Position numbers and translations under genes: made by a program | In this document: piece by piece, positions 24,401-33,420 of the stretch | Layout: each line of letters opens with the position of its first letter | Position numbering within the stretch: the stretch's first letter is position 1 | Notes under the pieces: model-generated | What the model saw: only the letters and a program-made list of their open reading frames with translations | Databases searched by the model: none | Told to the model about the DNA's origin: nothing | Origin: Nocardioides sp. | GTDB taxonomy: Bacteria > Actinomycetota > Actinomycetes > Propionibacteriales > Nocardioidaceae | Direction: 5' to 3' | Length of the DNA stretch: 64,000 bases | Assembly (NCBI GenBank): GCA_037045645.1 | Contig: JBAOIH010000001.1 | Location: 496,001-560,000, forward strand

Positions 24401-27400
24401 GTGAAGATCACCTACCCCGCCAATCTGCCCGTCTCGGCCCGCAAGGACGACATCGCCCAGGCCATTCGCGACCACCAGGTCGTGATCGTCGCGGGCGAGA
24501 CAGGGTCCGGCAAGACCACCCAACTGCCCAAGATCTGCCTCGCGCTCGGTCGTGGCCAGGGCGCACGCAAGATCGGCCACACGCAGCCGCGCCGGATCGC
24601 CGCTCGCTCGGTCGCCGAAAGGATCGCCGAGGAACTCCAGACCCAGCTGGGAGACGCCGTCGGCTACCAGGTGCGATTCACCGACCGGACGAGCAAGGGC
24701 ACCCGCATCAAAGTGATGACGGACGGCATCCTGCTTGCCGAACTCCAACGTGATCGACTGCTCAAGGCGTACGACACTCTCATCATCGACGAGGCGCACG
24801 AGCGTTCGCTCAACATCGACTTCCTGCTCGGCTACGTGAAACGGCTGCTGCCCAAGCGGCCCGACCTCAAGATCATCATCACCAGCGCGACGATCGACCC
24901 GGAGCGGTTCGCCGAGCACTTCAAGGACCGGCAGGGGAAGCCGGCACCGATCATCGAGGTGTCGGGCCGGACGTTCCCGGTGGAGATTCGCTACCGGCCG
25001 CTGATGGAGGTCGACCAGGACGACGAGGACGGTGAGGTCGTCGTACGCGATCAGACCGAAGCGATCCGCGAGGCCGTGACCGAACTCGGCAAAGAAGGCC
25101 CCGGCGACATCCTGGTCTTCCTGCCCGGGGAGCGAGAGATCCGAGACACCGCCGATGCGCTGGCCGACCTCACTCAGGACAAGCGTCCCGGCAAGACCTT
25201 GGAGATCACGCCGCTCTATGGCCGCCTCTCGGCCGCGGAGCAGCACCGCGTCTTCACCAGTCACCCGGATTCAGTACGCCGGGTCGTGCTCGCCACCAAC
25301 GTGGCGGAGACCTCGCTGACGGTCCCCGGCATCCGGTATGTCGTGGACACAGGGGTGGCGCGGATCAGCCGGTTCTCCGCCCGTACGAAGGTGCAGCGAC
25401 TCCCGATCGAACCGATCAGCCAGGCGTCGGCCAACCAGCGTTCTGGTCGGTGCGGACGCGTGGCGGACGGCATCGCGATCAGGCTCTATTCCGACGAGGA
25501 CTTCGAAAGTCGACCGCGGTTCACCGACCCCGAGATCCTGCGGACCAATCTCGCGTCGGTGATCTTGCAGATGACATCCCTGCGTCTCGGGGATCTGGCC
25601 AACTTCCCGTTCCTCGACCCGCCGGACCGGCGCCACATCACCGCCGGCATGCAACTGTTGGAGGAATTGCGCGCACTCGAAACCCGCAAGACAGGGGAAC
25701 GACCGCGCCTCACCCGGATCGGCCAGCGGCTGGCGCGGCTCCCGATCGATCCCCGGCTCGCCCGGATGATCCTGGAGGCCGAACGCCGCGGTTGCGTGCG
25801 CGACGTCATCGTGATCGCGGCAGCGCTGTCCCTGCAGGACCCGCGTGAGCGCCCGGAGGAGCAACGCCCCCAGGCCGACCAACAACACGCCCGCTTCACC
25901 GACCGGTCCAGCGACTTCCTGACCTGGCTGAACCTCTGGCGCTACGTGTCGACCCAGCAACAGGACCTGTCATCCAGTGCGTTCAGGCGGATGTGCAAGC
26001 GCGAGTTCCTCAACTATCTTCGCGTGCGCGAATGGCAGGAGTTCGAGTCGCAACTGCGCCAGGTTGCCCGCGAGATGGGCGTAGATCTCGGCAAACCTCA
26101 CACCCCGTCACGCCGGACGCCGGAGACTGTCCCGCCGGACGCGGACAACATCCACCAGTCCCTCCTAGCGGGGCTCCTGTCCCACATCGGGGCGCTCGAA
26201 GAGCGTGAGCGCAAGACGCATTCCAAGGACAAACGTCCCGGACCGCGCGAATACCAGGGCGCTCGTGGTTCGCGGTTCGCGATCTTCCCCGGCAGCGCGC
26301 TGAAGGGCCAAAACCCCGACTTCTTGATGGCGGGGGAACTCGTCGAGACGGGGAGGCTCTGGGCGCGTCAGAACGCCTCCGTCAAGGCCGAATGGGCCGA
26401 ACGCATCGGCGCTCACCTGGTGCAGCGTTCCTACTCCGAGCCGCACTGGTCCAAGAAGCGGGCGGCGGTGATGGCGCACGAGAAGGTGACGCTTTATGGC
26501 GTCCCGATCGTGGCCGACCGGTTGATCAACTACGGCAGGGTCGACCAGGAACTCGCGCGAGAGATCTTCATCCGGCACGCGCTGGTATACGGCGAGTGGC
26601 AGACCCGTCACCACTTCTTCCACACCAACCGCAGGATGCTCACCGAGGCCGAGGAACTCGAGCACCGAGCCCGGCGCCGCGACATCGTCGTCGACGAGCA
26701 CACCCTGTTCGACTTCTACGACCAGCGGATCGGCCCGGAGGTCGTCAGCGGGGCGCATTTCGACACCTGGTGGAAGTCCCAACACAAGGACCTGTTGACC
26801 TTCGACCCCGACATGCTCACCCACGACGGGGCAGGCGTACGCGAGCTCGACTTCCCCGGCGTCTGGCGTTCCGATAGCAACCCGGCGTCCTCGCACCCCG
26901 AGCAGGATTCGGGCCTCACCTTCAAGATCAGCTATCACTTCGCGCCGGGCGCGGTCGACGACGGACTCACGATCGACGTCCCCGTCGCGACCCTCAACCA
27001 GGTCGATGCTGCGGACTTCTCCTGGCTGGTCCCGGGGCTGAGGGAAGAACTCGTGACCAGCCTGCTCCGCTCGCTGCCCAAGCACTTGCGGGTCAGCTTC
27101 GTTCCGGCCCCGAACACCGCACAGGCGTTCCTCAGCCACGTTCCCGCCGGGCAGGAGCCTCTCCTAGTTGCGCTGGAGCGGTATCTGCGTGGCACGACGG
27201 GCGTCCAGGTGCCGCGCGAGGCGTGGGACTGGACCAAGGTGGCACCGCACCTCCAACCGACCTTCCAGGTCGTCGACGAGAGGGGCCGGCCCGCGGCCAG
27301 GGGCAAGGACCTGGACGCCCTGAAGGCCCCGCTGCAGCCCGAGTTCGAGGCCGCCATGAGGGCGCTGGTCGACGAGGTCGGTGACCGTGCGGCGCGTCAC

Positions 27401-28241
27401 CAGACCACCTGGACCTTCGGTGATCTCGCCGACACCTTGACCAGTCGTCGTGCCGGGCACGAGGTGCTGGGCTTCCCCGCGCTGAGCGACGAAGGTCGCA
27501 GCGTAGGTCTCAAGGTGTGCGGGAAGCTCCGAGGAGGCCGACGCATCGCACCGAGAGGGCGTACGCCGCCTGCTGCACCTTGCCTTGCGTCCCCAGGTGA
27601 AGCCCGACGAAGGGCTCGACAATCGCGACAAGCTGACGCTGGCCGGCTCGCCGTACGCCTCCGTCAGCGCCCTGCTCGACGACCTCGTCCTCGGCATCCT
27701 CACCGACGTCGTCGACGCGCGGCCCCTGCCGCGCACCAAGAAGGCGTACGACGACCTGGAACGGCTCGCCGCGCAGCAGCTCACCGCCGACCTGCCCACC
27801 GCGCGATTCGACCTGTTCCGCACCCTCACCGGCTGGCGCGAGACCGAGAAGTCCCTCTCGGGCCGAGCCGAACTCGCGACCCTGCCCGCGATGACCGACC
27901 TCCAGGCACAACTCGCCCGACTGGTGCACGACGGCTTCCTGGCAGAGGCGGGCGCCCAGAGGCTGCGCGAGTATCCGCGCTACCTCGAAGCGATCCGGCT
28001 GCGTAGATCGAAGGTGGATCAGGACCCGCTGCGGGACCGGACCATGATGGATCAGGTGCGCGACGTGCAGGACGCCTACCTCCACGAAGTCGAGGCGCTG
28101 CCACCAGGACGGGCCCACCCCGACCGACTGCGTGAGGCACGCTGGATGATCGAGGAACTGCGGGTGTCGCTGTTCGCCCAGCAACTCGGCACCAAAGGCA
28201 AGGTCAGCGATCAGCGGATCCGACGTACGCTGGCCAGATGA
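24401..28241 (+). pseudogene. hrpA: ATP-dependent RNA helicase HrpA, interrupted by one extra base
   Basis: The protein would be ~1279 aa, the normal HrpA length. Walker A GETGSGKT (32-39), DEAH at ~130, SATID near 163 and the QxxGRxGR-type block with RSGRCGR show a DEAH-box helicase, acting on RNA and implicated in rescue of stalled ribosomes. From ~27505 the first frame turns into Arg/Pro-rich nonsense, while the next frame carries the conserved C-terminus (SSEEADASHREGVRRLL onward) to 28241. Removing one G of the GGG at 27521-27523 restores the gene. GTG 24401 is chosen because family proteins begin at this point. An assembly error is the simplest explanation. Confidence 0.85.
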
Positions 28242-28831
28242 CGCGCGAGCATCATCGCCCCTTCACCCCGGGCGCGGCCTTCTTCGAGGCGCGCGACGGC
28301 GGTGTCGGGGCGGAGCAGTTGCGCGAGGCCGCTGATCGCACCGCGACGCTGCTCGTACGCGGTGCACGCGACACCGACGACCCCGCACTGGCCCAACGCG
28401 TCCTTCATCTCGCGGACAACGAGGGTTTGGAGACGCTCGCAGAACTCTGGCGAGGCGCGCCGCCGGAATCCCTGGCCGGCGTGCTGTGGCGGCTCTATGT
28501 GCTGCGCACCTGGGTGCACGCAGCCCCCGTCCAGGCCGCTCGCGAATTCGAGGCAGGGCGTGGTCGGCACGACGTCGCCGAGGTCCTCGCGGGTGTGGCC
28601 GATCCACCCGGTCCCGACGAGGTCCGCGCCATGATCGACGACGCGTTGCGAGGCATCTGCGAGGGCGAGTTCGCCGACGTACTCCTCCGAGCGGGAGCTT
28701 TCGCGAGGGTGGTCGCTGCTGGCCGCGCAGCCGGCGCAGACCAGCCCGCTGACCAGGTCGTACGCATGCTCGCCCTGGCCGAGCACCTGGAGCGTGCCGG
28801 TCATGAAGAGTTGGCCGGGCGCCTGGCCTGA
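28238..28831 (+). CDS. Hypothetical protein coupled to hrpA
   Basis: 197 aa; its ATG overlaps the hrpA stop by 4 nt. The product is helical and rich in Ala, Arg, Glu and Leu, with no signal peptide, membrane segment or catalytic motif that I recognise. The layout (helical pairs, WRLYVLRTWV near 86) suggests a soluble, possibly nucleic-acid- or ribosome-associated protein. The tight coupling hints at a role linked to HrpA, but that is inference only. Confidence 0.75.
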   Translation: MTREHHRPFTPGAAFFEARDGGVGAEQLREAADRTATLLVRGARDTDDPALAQRVLHLADNEGLETLAELWRGAPPESLAGVLWRLYVLRTWVHAAPVQAAREFEAGRGRHDVAEVLAGVADPPGPDEVRAMIDDALRGICEGEFADVLLRAGAFARVVAAGRAAGADQPADQVVRMLALAEHLERAGHEELAGRLA

Positions 28832-28863
28832 GGCGCGCGCGTGTTTTCGCGACCACGCGGGTC

Positions 28864-28869
28864 TACCAT
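28864..28869 (+). promoter_or_regulatory. -10 element before the structured RNA candidate
   Basis: TACCAT, six bases, then 28876, which is the first base of a perfect 12-bp helix. The predicted transcription start therefore coincides with the start of the fold. The -35 region (near 28841-28846) is weak. Confidence 0.45.
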
Positions 28870-28875
28870 GTTCGG

Positions 28876-28966
28876 GCAGTACGCCGGGCTGAGGCAGCCC
28901 CGGGTCCCAAAATCAGCCGCCACGAGCGGCCACGCGCCGTGAGGCGCTCCCGGTCCGGCGTACTGC
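28876..28966 (+). ncRNA. Unassigned structured RNA or leader candidate
   Basis: A perfect 12-bp closing helix pairs 28876-28887 (GCAGTACGCCGG) with 28955-28966. Inside it are a hairpin GCTG-AGG-CAGC (28888-28898), a helix CCGGG (28900-28904) with CCCGG (28949-28953), an unpaired CCCAAAATCA-type segment (28907-28915), a hairpin GCCGC-CACGA-GCGGC (28916-28930) and a hairpin GCGCC-GTGA-GGCGC (28934-28947) with a GNRA-type loop. A -10 sits at the right distance upstream. The next gene, a solute-binding lipoprotein, starts 60 bases after the fold, so it could be a cis-regulatory leader or a small RNA. I cannot match it to any known riboswitch class from memory. Confidence 0.5.
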
Positions 28967-29026
28967 TCACCACATCCGGTCCACACGCGCCGACATGCCC
29001 ATTTGCCGGGTCGGTAGTGTTCGCGC

Positions 29027-30430
29027 GTGACGTCGTGGATGCCTACGCCGAGGAGGCTTCGCCACATTTGCGCCTGTGTCGCGGCGCTGATGCTGTTGGG
29101 ACTGGCGGGTTGCACCGAGAAGACCGACCCTGAACCGACGAAGTCCACTCCGACCACGACTCGGCCGGTCCAGGTGGCCGACCTCACCTTCGGTGTGTTC
29201 GGCTCGACCGAGGAGACGGTTGGCTTCCAGGCGATGGTGCGCCGATTCAACGCAGTCTCCGATACGTCGACCGTACGCATCCGGCGCTGGCAAGACAGCG
29301 AGCAGGCGGTCCGTGACATCGACCGCGGGCACGTGCCCGATGTCTTCCTCGTCTCGCGCCAGGACCTGGCCGCGCTGGTCGAGGACAAGAAGGTGCGACC
29401 GGTCGATCAACTGCTGGACGCCCGCGGCGTCGACTTCGGCGACGACTACGCGCGCGACGCGCTGCGTGCGTTCAGCGCCAACGAGGCACTGCAGTGCATG
29501 CCGTTCAGCATCTCCCCGATGGTGATCTTCTACAACACCGACTTGATCGACTTCGAGACCATGCGCGCGCAGGGGCTGGCGGCCCCGAAGTTGGACGACG
29601 AGGGCCGGCCGCCACGTTCGTGGTCCTTCGACCAGTTCATGGCGGCTGCGAAGTTCGGCACCAAACCGCGCAAGCAGATCAAGGGCCTGGCGATCGAGCC
29701 GAACCTGCGCGGACTCGCACCGTTCGTGCTCAGCGGTGGTGGCTCGCTCTTCGACGACGCCGCCACTCCTTCGTCGTTGGCATTGTCAGACGACGGCTCG
29801 GTCGACGCACTCGAGCGCACCCTGACGCTGCTGCGCGACGGTTCGCTCAACCTGAGCCAGACCCAACTCGACCGTGGCACGCCGATGCAGTGGTTCAAAC
29901 GCGGCAAGGTGGCGATGGTGGCGGGATTTCGAGACTCCGTCCCCAGTTTGCGCCGGGTGCAGGGCCTGGAGTGGGACGTGATGCCGATGCCCAACCTCGA
30001 TCGCCAGAGCACCATCGGTGACATCAGCGGGCTGTGCATCAGCGCGGATTCGCCGACCCCGGGCCTCGCCGCCGACTTCTTGACCTACGCCATCGGTTCC
30101 GACGCCGTGGGCCTGGTCGCGCGCGAAGGTTTCATGGTGCCGGCGAACCTGACGGTCGGCACCAGCGACGTGTTTCTTCAGGAGGGGCGTGCGCCCCGCA
30201 ACAGCCGAGCCTTCATCCAGGCTGTGCCCAACATCTATGTGCCGCCGATGATCGACGTCTGGCCTGAGCTCGATGCCGCGACCGCACCCGGACTGCACCA
30301 ACTTGTGCAGCGCACCGTCTTGGACCGCGACGGCATCCTCGACATCACCTCGCAGATCGACGAGGAGTCCGTGAGCCTGCTCGCGCCCGACTCGACGGGA
30401 AGCCCGACAGGATCTCCCACGAGCCGTTAG
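29027..30430 (+). CDS. Extracellular solute-binding lipoprotein (ABC type, family 1)
   Basis: 467 aa from GTG 29027; an in-frame ATG at 29039 is an alternative start. Signal sequence with lipobox LAGC (Cys29), a Thr/Pro linker, then a two-lobed periplasmic-binding fold: FGVFGSTEET and DVFLVSRQDL in the first lobe, FYNTDLID and later WFKRGKVAMVAGF typical of sugar-binding proteins. No permease or ATPase gene is adjacent, so it is an orphan that must use a transporter encoded elsewhere or act as a sensor. The structured RNA candidate lies immediately upstream. The ligand is unknown. The stop overlaps the convergent RNase D gene by 4 bp. Confidence 0.85.
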   Translation: MTSWMPTPRRLRHICACVAALMLLGLAGCTEKTDPEPTKSTPTTTRPVQVADLTFGVFGSTEETVGFQAMVRRFNAVSDTSTVRIRRWQDSEQAVRDIDRGHVPDVFLVSRQDLAALVEDKKVRPVDQLLDARGVDFGDDYARDALRAFSANEALQCMPFSISPMVIFYNTDLIDFETMRAQGLAAPKLDDEGRPPRSWSFDQFMAAAKFGTKPRKQIKGLAIEPNLRGLAPFVLSGGGSLFDDAATPSSLALSDDGSVDALERTLTLLRDGSLNLSQTQLDRGTPMQWFKRGKVAMVAGFRDSVPSLRRVQGLEWDVMPMPNLDRQSTIGDISGLCISADSPTPGLAADFLTYAIGSDAVGLVAREGFMVPANLTVGTSDVFLQEGRAPRNSRAFIQAVPNIYVPPMIDVWPELDAATAPGLHQLVQRTVLDRDGILDITSQIDEESVSLLAPDSTGSPTGSPTSR

Positions 30431-31683
30431 TCGGGTTCGTCCGCCTCGCGGATCGCCGCACACAGCGGCTCGGTGGTGAGCCCGATCTGCCACTCCCGGG
30501 CGCCCATGGCGCGCAACTGCTGGCCGACCGCCGCCTCGAGTTCCTCCGGAGCGCGGGCGGAGGGGGGCGCCCAGAGCAGGCGGCGCATCGTGTCGGGGGT
30601 CAGGAGGTTCTCCACCGGGACGTGCAGCGCTTCGGCGAGGGCTTGCACCGACGTACGGGCGGCGCTGAGCCGACGCGCCGCCACCGGATCCCGGTCGGCC
30701 CACAACCGCGCCTGCGGTGGGCCGTCGCCGCGCGGGGGTCGCCCGGGCAACTGGGCCTCCGGCATTTCGCGTGCGATCTCGAGGGCCTGGAGCCACTCGC
30801 GTGCATAGCGCCCCGCGCCGCGCCCGTGGAATCCCTTGAGGCCCAACAGTTCGCGGCGCTCGCGCGGCATCGCTCCCGCGGCGACCACGATCGCCGCGTC
30901 GGGCAACAGGCGACCAGGAGCGACGTCCTTGTCGCGCGCGATCTGGTCTCGGGCCTCCCACATCGCACGTACGGCAGCCAGCGCGCGCCGTCCGTGCACC
31001 CGGTGGGCGCCCGATGTGCGTCGCCACGGCTCCACGCGTACGGCCGGGGTGAAACCCAGCAGCGACTCGAACTCCTGCCGAGCCCACTCGGTCTTGTCCG
31101 CAACCGCAAGTTCTTCGATCAGGGCGGCTCGCAACTCGATCAGGACCTCGACGTCCAGGGCGGCGTACTCCAACCAGGAGTCCGGCAGCGGGCGCGTCGA
31201 CCAGTCGGCCGCGGAGTGCTCCTTGCGCAATCGCTGTCCCAGCACCTCCTCGACCAGCGTCGCCAGGCCCACGCGAGGTTTGCCGAGCAGCCGCCCGGCC
31301 AACTCGGTGTCGAAGAGCGCCGTCGGGTGCAGGTCGATCTCCGCCAGGCAGGCCAGGTCCTGCGTGGCGGCATGCAGGATCCACTCGGTGCCGTCGAGGG
31401 CGTGGGAGATCGGCGCCATCGAGGACACGGCAGTGGGGTCGATCAGCGCGGTGCCTGCGCCGTCTCGACGCAGTTGCACCAGATAGGCCCGCTGCGAATA
31501 TCGGTAGCCGGAGGCACGTTCGGCATCGATCGCCACCGGGCCGGTGCCTGCGGCGAGCAGTTCGGCGTACGCGCCCAGCGCCTGGTCGCTCTCGATCACA
31601 CCGGGCAGGCCGTCACGCAACGACAGCCAGGGCAACTGCGGTGGCGCCTCCTCGTCGAGGGGATCGAGGCTTTCGTCGGTCAT
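30427..31683 (-). CDS. rnd: Ribonuclease D
   Basis: 418 aa from ATG 31683. A 3'-to-5' exonuclease domain of the DEDD class: Asp53/Glu55 in AIDAERASGYRYSQ, the second motif in HAATQDLACL, DTELAGRLLG, and the YAALDVEVL block. A C-terminal HRDC domain is followed by an extended tail. It trims 3' ends of tRNA and other small RNAs. The ATG overlaps the stop of the DUF3000 gene, so the two are coupled. Length fits actinobacterial members, which are longer than the E. coli enzyme. Confidence 0.93.
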   Translation of the reverse strand: MTDESLDPLDEEAPPQLPWLSLRDGLPGVIESDQALGAYAELLAAGTGPVAIDAERASGYRYSQRAYLVQLRRDGAGTALIDPTAVSSMAPISHALDGTEWILHAATQDLACLAEIDLHPTALFDTELAGRLLGKPRVGLATLVEEVLGQRLRKEHSAADWSTRPLPDSWLEYAALDVEVLIELRAALIEELAVADKTEWARQEFESLLGFTPAVRVEPWRRTSGAHRVHGRRALAAVRAMWEARDQIARDKDVAPGRLLPDAAIVVAAGAMPRERRELLGLKGFHGRGAGRYAREWLQALEIAREMPEAQLPGRPPRGDGPPQARLWADRDPVAARRLSAARTSVQALAEALHVPVENLLTPDTMRRLLWAPPSARAPEELEAAVGQQLRAMGAREWQIGLTTEPLCAAIREADEPD

Positions 31684-32309
31684 CGCAGGTCGGACCTGCC
31701 CGACCCTCGCTGACCACGTCGGCTCGGCATCGTGGCGACGCCCTCGGGCACAGGTTGCATCCCGGCGGCCTGACACAACAGCTCCGCCCAAGCGCGTACG
31801 TGTGCCGCGGCGTCTCGTGTTCCCACCAGGGAGGGAGTCCAGGAGGCGCGCACCTCGATCTGGCCGCTCCCGGGGTCGTCGGCCATGGTGCCGTAGCTCT
31901 CCGTGATCACCCGAGTGATCGTGCCCGAGGCGTTGTCCGCCTGAGCGCCGTGGCTGTCCAGGGCCTCTTCGAGCCAGGTCCAACCGACCTGGCCGAGCAG
32001 CGGATCGGTGACCATCTCCAACTCGAGGTCGGCGCGGGCATACGAGACGAAGCGGAAGACGCCGTCCCACGCGTCGTTGCCCGCCGGATCGTGCAGCAGG
32101 ATCAGGCGACCGGTGGCGACGTCGATCCCGTCGATCGTCACGTCGGCGGACAGCGCGAACGCGTACGGCGCGATCCGCTGCGGTGCGGGCATCTCCTCGC
32201 ACAGGATCTCCGAGCGCAGGGCAGTGGCGCGCATCGCCTCGACGGCGTCTGCGAACTCGTCCGGCACCATCCGCGCAGCGCGGCGGTGCGCCTCCTGCCC
32301 GGCGACCAT
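31680..32309 (-). CDS. DUF3000 family protein
   Basis: 209 aa from ATG 32309. It matches the actinobacterial DUF3000 family, marked by RSEILCEEMPAPQRIAPYA (~33-51), VTIDGIDVATGRLILLHDP and FRFVSYARADLE. Its usual neighbours are RNase D and hemE, as here. No signal peptide or catalytic motif is seen and its function is unknown. It is first in a two-gene unit with rnd and is divergent from hemE (70 bp). The start is supported by a leaderless -10. Confidence 0.9.
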   Translation of the reverse strand: MVAGQEAHRRAARMVPDEFADAVEAMRATALRSEILCEEMPAPQRIAPYAFALSADVTIDGIDVATGRLILLHDPAGNDAWDGVFRFVSYARADLELEMVTDPLLGQVGWTWLEEALDSHGAQADNASGTITRVITESYGTMADDPGSGQIEVRASWTPSLVGTRDAAAHVRAWAELLCQAAGMQPVPEGVATMPSRRGQRGSGRSDLR

Positions 32310-32315
32310 GTGCCC

Positions 32316-32321
32316 ACCGTA
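32316..32321 (-). promoter_or_regulatory. Leaderless -10 of the DUF3000-rnd unit
   Basis: Minus-strand TACGGT, six bases, then the ATG at 32309. No ribosome binding site is present. Confidence 0.5.
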
Positions 32322-32379
32322 AGTCGCCGCTCCCGGGCCCGATAGCCCGCCACGCCGTCTGACCTGCCAAGATCGACCG

Positions 32380-33420
32380 GTGAGCACCGCTGATTCGAGA
32401 CTTTCCGACAGCCCCTTCCTCAAGGCCGCCCGCGGCGAGCGTCCCGACCGTACGCCGGTCTGGTATATGCGCCAGGCGGGTCGTTCACTGCCCGAATATC
32501 TGGCCGTCCGCGAAGGCGTCGGGATGCTCGAATCGTGCATGACGCCCGATCTGGTCGTGGAGATCACCATGCAGCCGGTGCGCCGCTACGGCGTCGACGC
32601 GGCGATCTTTTTCTCCGACATCGTGCTTCCGCTCAAAGCCGTGGGGGTGGACCTCGATATCAAGGCCGGCATCGGGCCAGTGGTGGCCAACCCGGTGCGT
32701 ACGCTCGACGACGTCGCCGCGATCCCCGACCTGACTGCCGAGCACGTCCCCTTCATCACCGAAGCGGTGCAGCGACTGGTTGCGCAGTTGGGCGGCACTC
32801 CGCTGATCGGCTTCGCGGGCGCGCCCTTCACCGTCGCGTCCTACCTGGTGGAAGGTGGACCCTCCAAGGAGCACGCCAAGACCAAGGCGATGATGTTCGG
32901 CGCGCCCGAGGTGTGGGACGCACTTATGCGAAAGATCGGGGCGATGGCCGCGACCTACCTGCGAGTTCAGGTCGAGGCCGGCGCCTCAGCGGTGCAACTG
33001 TTCGACTCCTGGGCAGGCGCGCTGACCCCGGCGGACTATCGCGAGCACGTGATGCCGCATTCGGCCGCCGTGCTCTCCTCAGCGGGCGACCTCGGTGTGC
33101 CGCGCATCCACTTCGGTGTCGGTACTTCGAACCTGTTGTCGCTGATGGGTGAGGCGGGCGCCGACGTGGTCGGCGTCGACTGGCGTACGCCACTGGCCGA
33201 CGCCATCCCCAGGGTTGGTGGCCGCGCGGTCCAGGGCAACCTCGACCCGACACTGGTCTTCGCTCCCACCGAGGTGATGACCGCACGCGCCGCCGAGATC
33301 ATCGAGGCGGGCCGGGCCGCGCCCGGTCACATCTTCAACCTTGGTCACGGGGTGATTCCGTCGACGGATCCGGGGCAGTTGGAGGAGTTGACCCGATTCG
33401 TGCAGACCTACGCCGGGTAA
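32380..33420 (+). CDS. hemE: Uroporphyrinogen decarboxylase
   Basis: 346 aa from GTG 32380, normal length. It decarboxylates uroporphyrinogen III to coproporphyrinogen III. Both family signatures are present: WYMRQAGRSLPEY (28-40) with the substrate Arg residues, and GFAGAPFTVASYLVEGG (~147-163); the conserved FFSDIVLP holds the catalytic Asp. It opens a heme group that continues with hemY and hemQ at 34.7-36.8 kb. A CAAGAT lies six bases before the GTG, a weak leaderless-type signal. The 3' end overlaps the convergent DUF4349 gene by 86 bp. Confidence 0.97.
   Translation: MSTADSRLSDSPFLKAARGERPDRTPVWYMRQAGRSLPEYLAVREGVGMLESCMTPDLVVEITMQPVRRYGVDAAIFFSDIVLPLKAVGVDLDIKAGIGPVVANPVRTLDDVAAIPDLTAEHVPFITEAVQRLVAQLGGTPLIGFAGAPFTVASYLVEGGPSKEHAKTKAMMFGAPEVWDALMRKIGAMAATYLRVQVEAGASAVQLFDSWAGALTPADYREHVMPHSAAVLSSAGDLGVPRIHFGVGTSNLLSLMGEAGADVVGVDWRTPLADAIPRVGGRAVQGNLDPTLVFAPTEVMTARAAEIIEAGRAAPGHIFNLGHGVIPSTDPGQLEELTRFVQTYAG

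Noticed and set aside
28876..28966. Known riboswitch classes (TPP, cobalamin, SAM-IV, glycine, c-di-AMP, guanidine, ZTP, fluoride) or 4.5S RNA
   Set aside because: The diagnostic conserved strings of these classes are absent. One loop has ACGA, as in guanidine-II, but the second hairpin does not.
28939..29133. Small gene upstream of the lipoprotein
   Set aside because: It starts inside the RNA fold, overlaps the lipoprotein in another frame and has no ribosome site.
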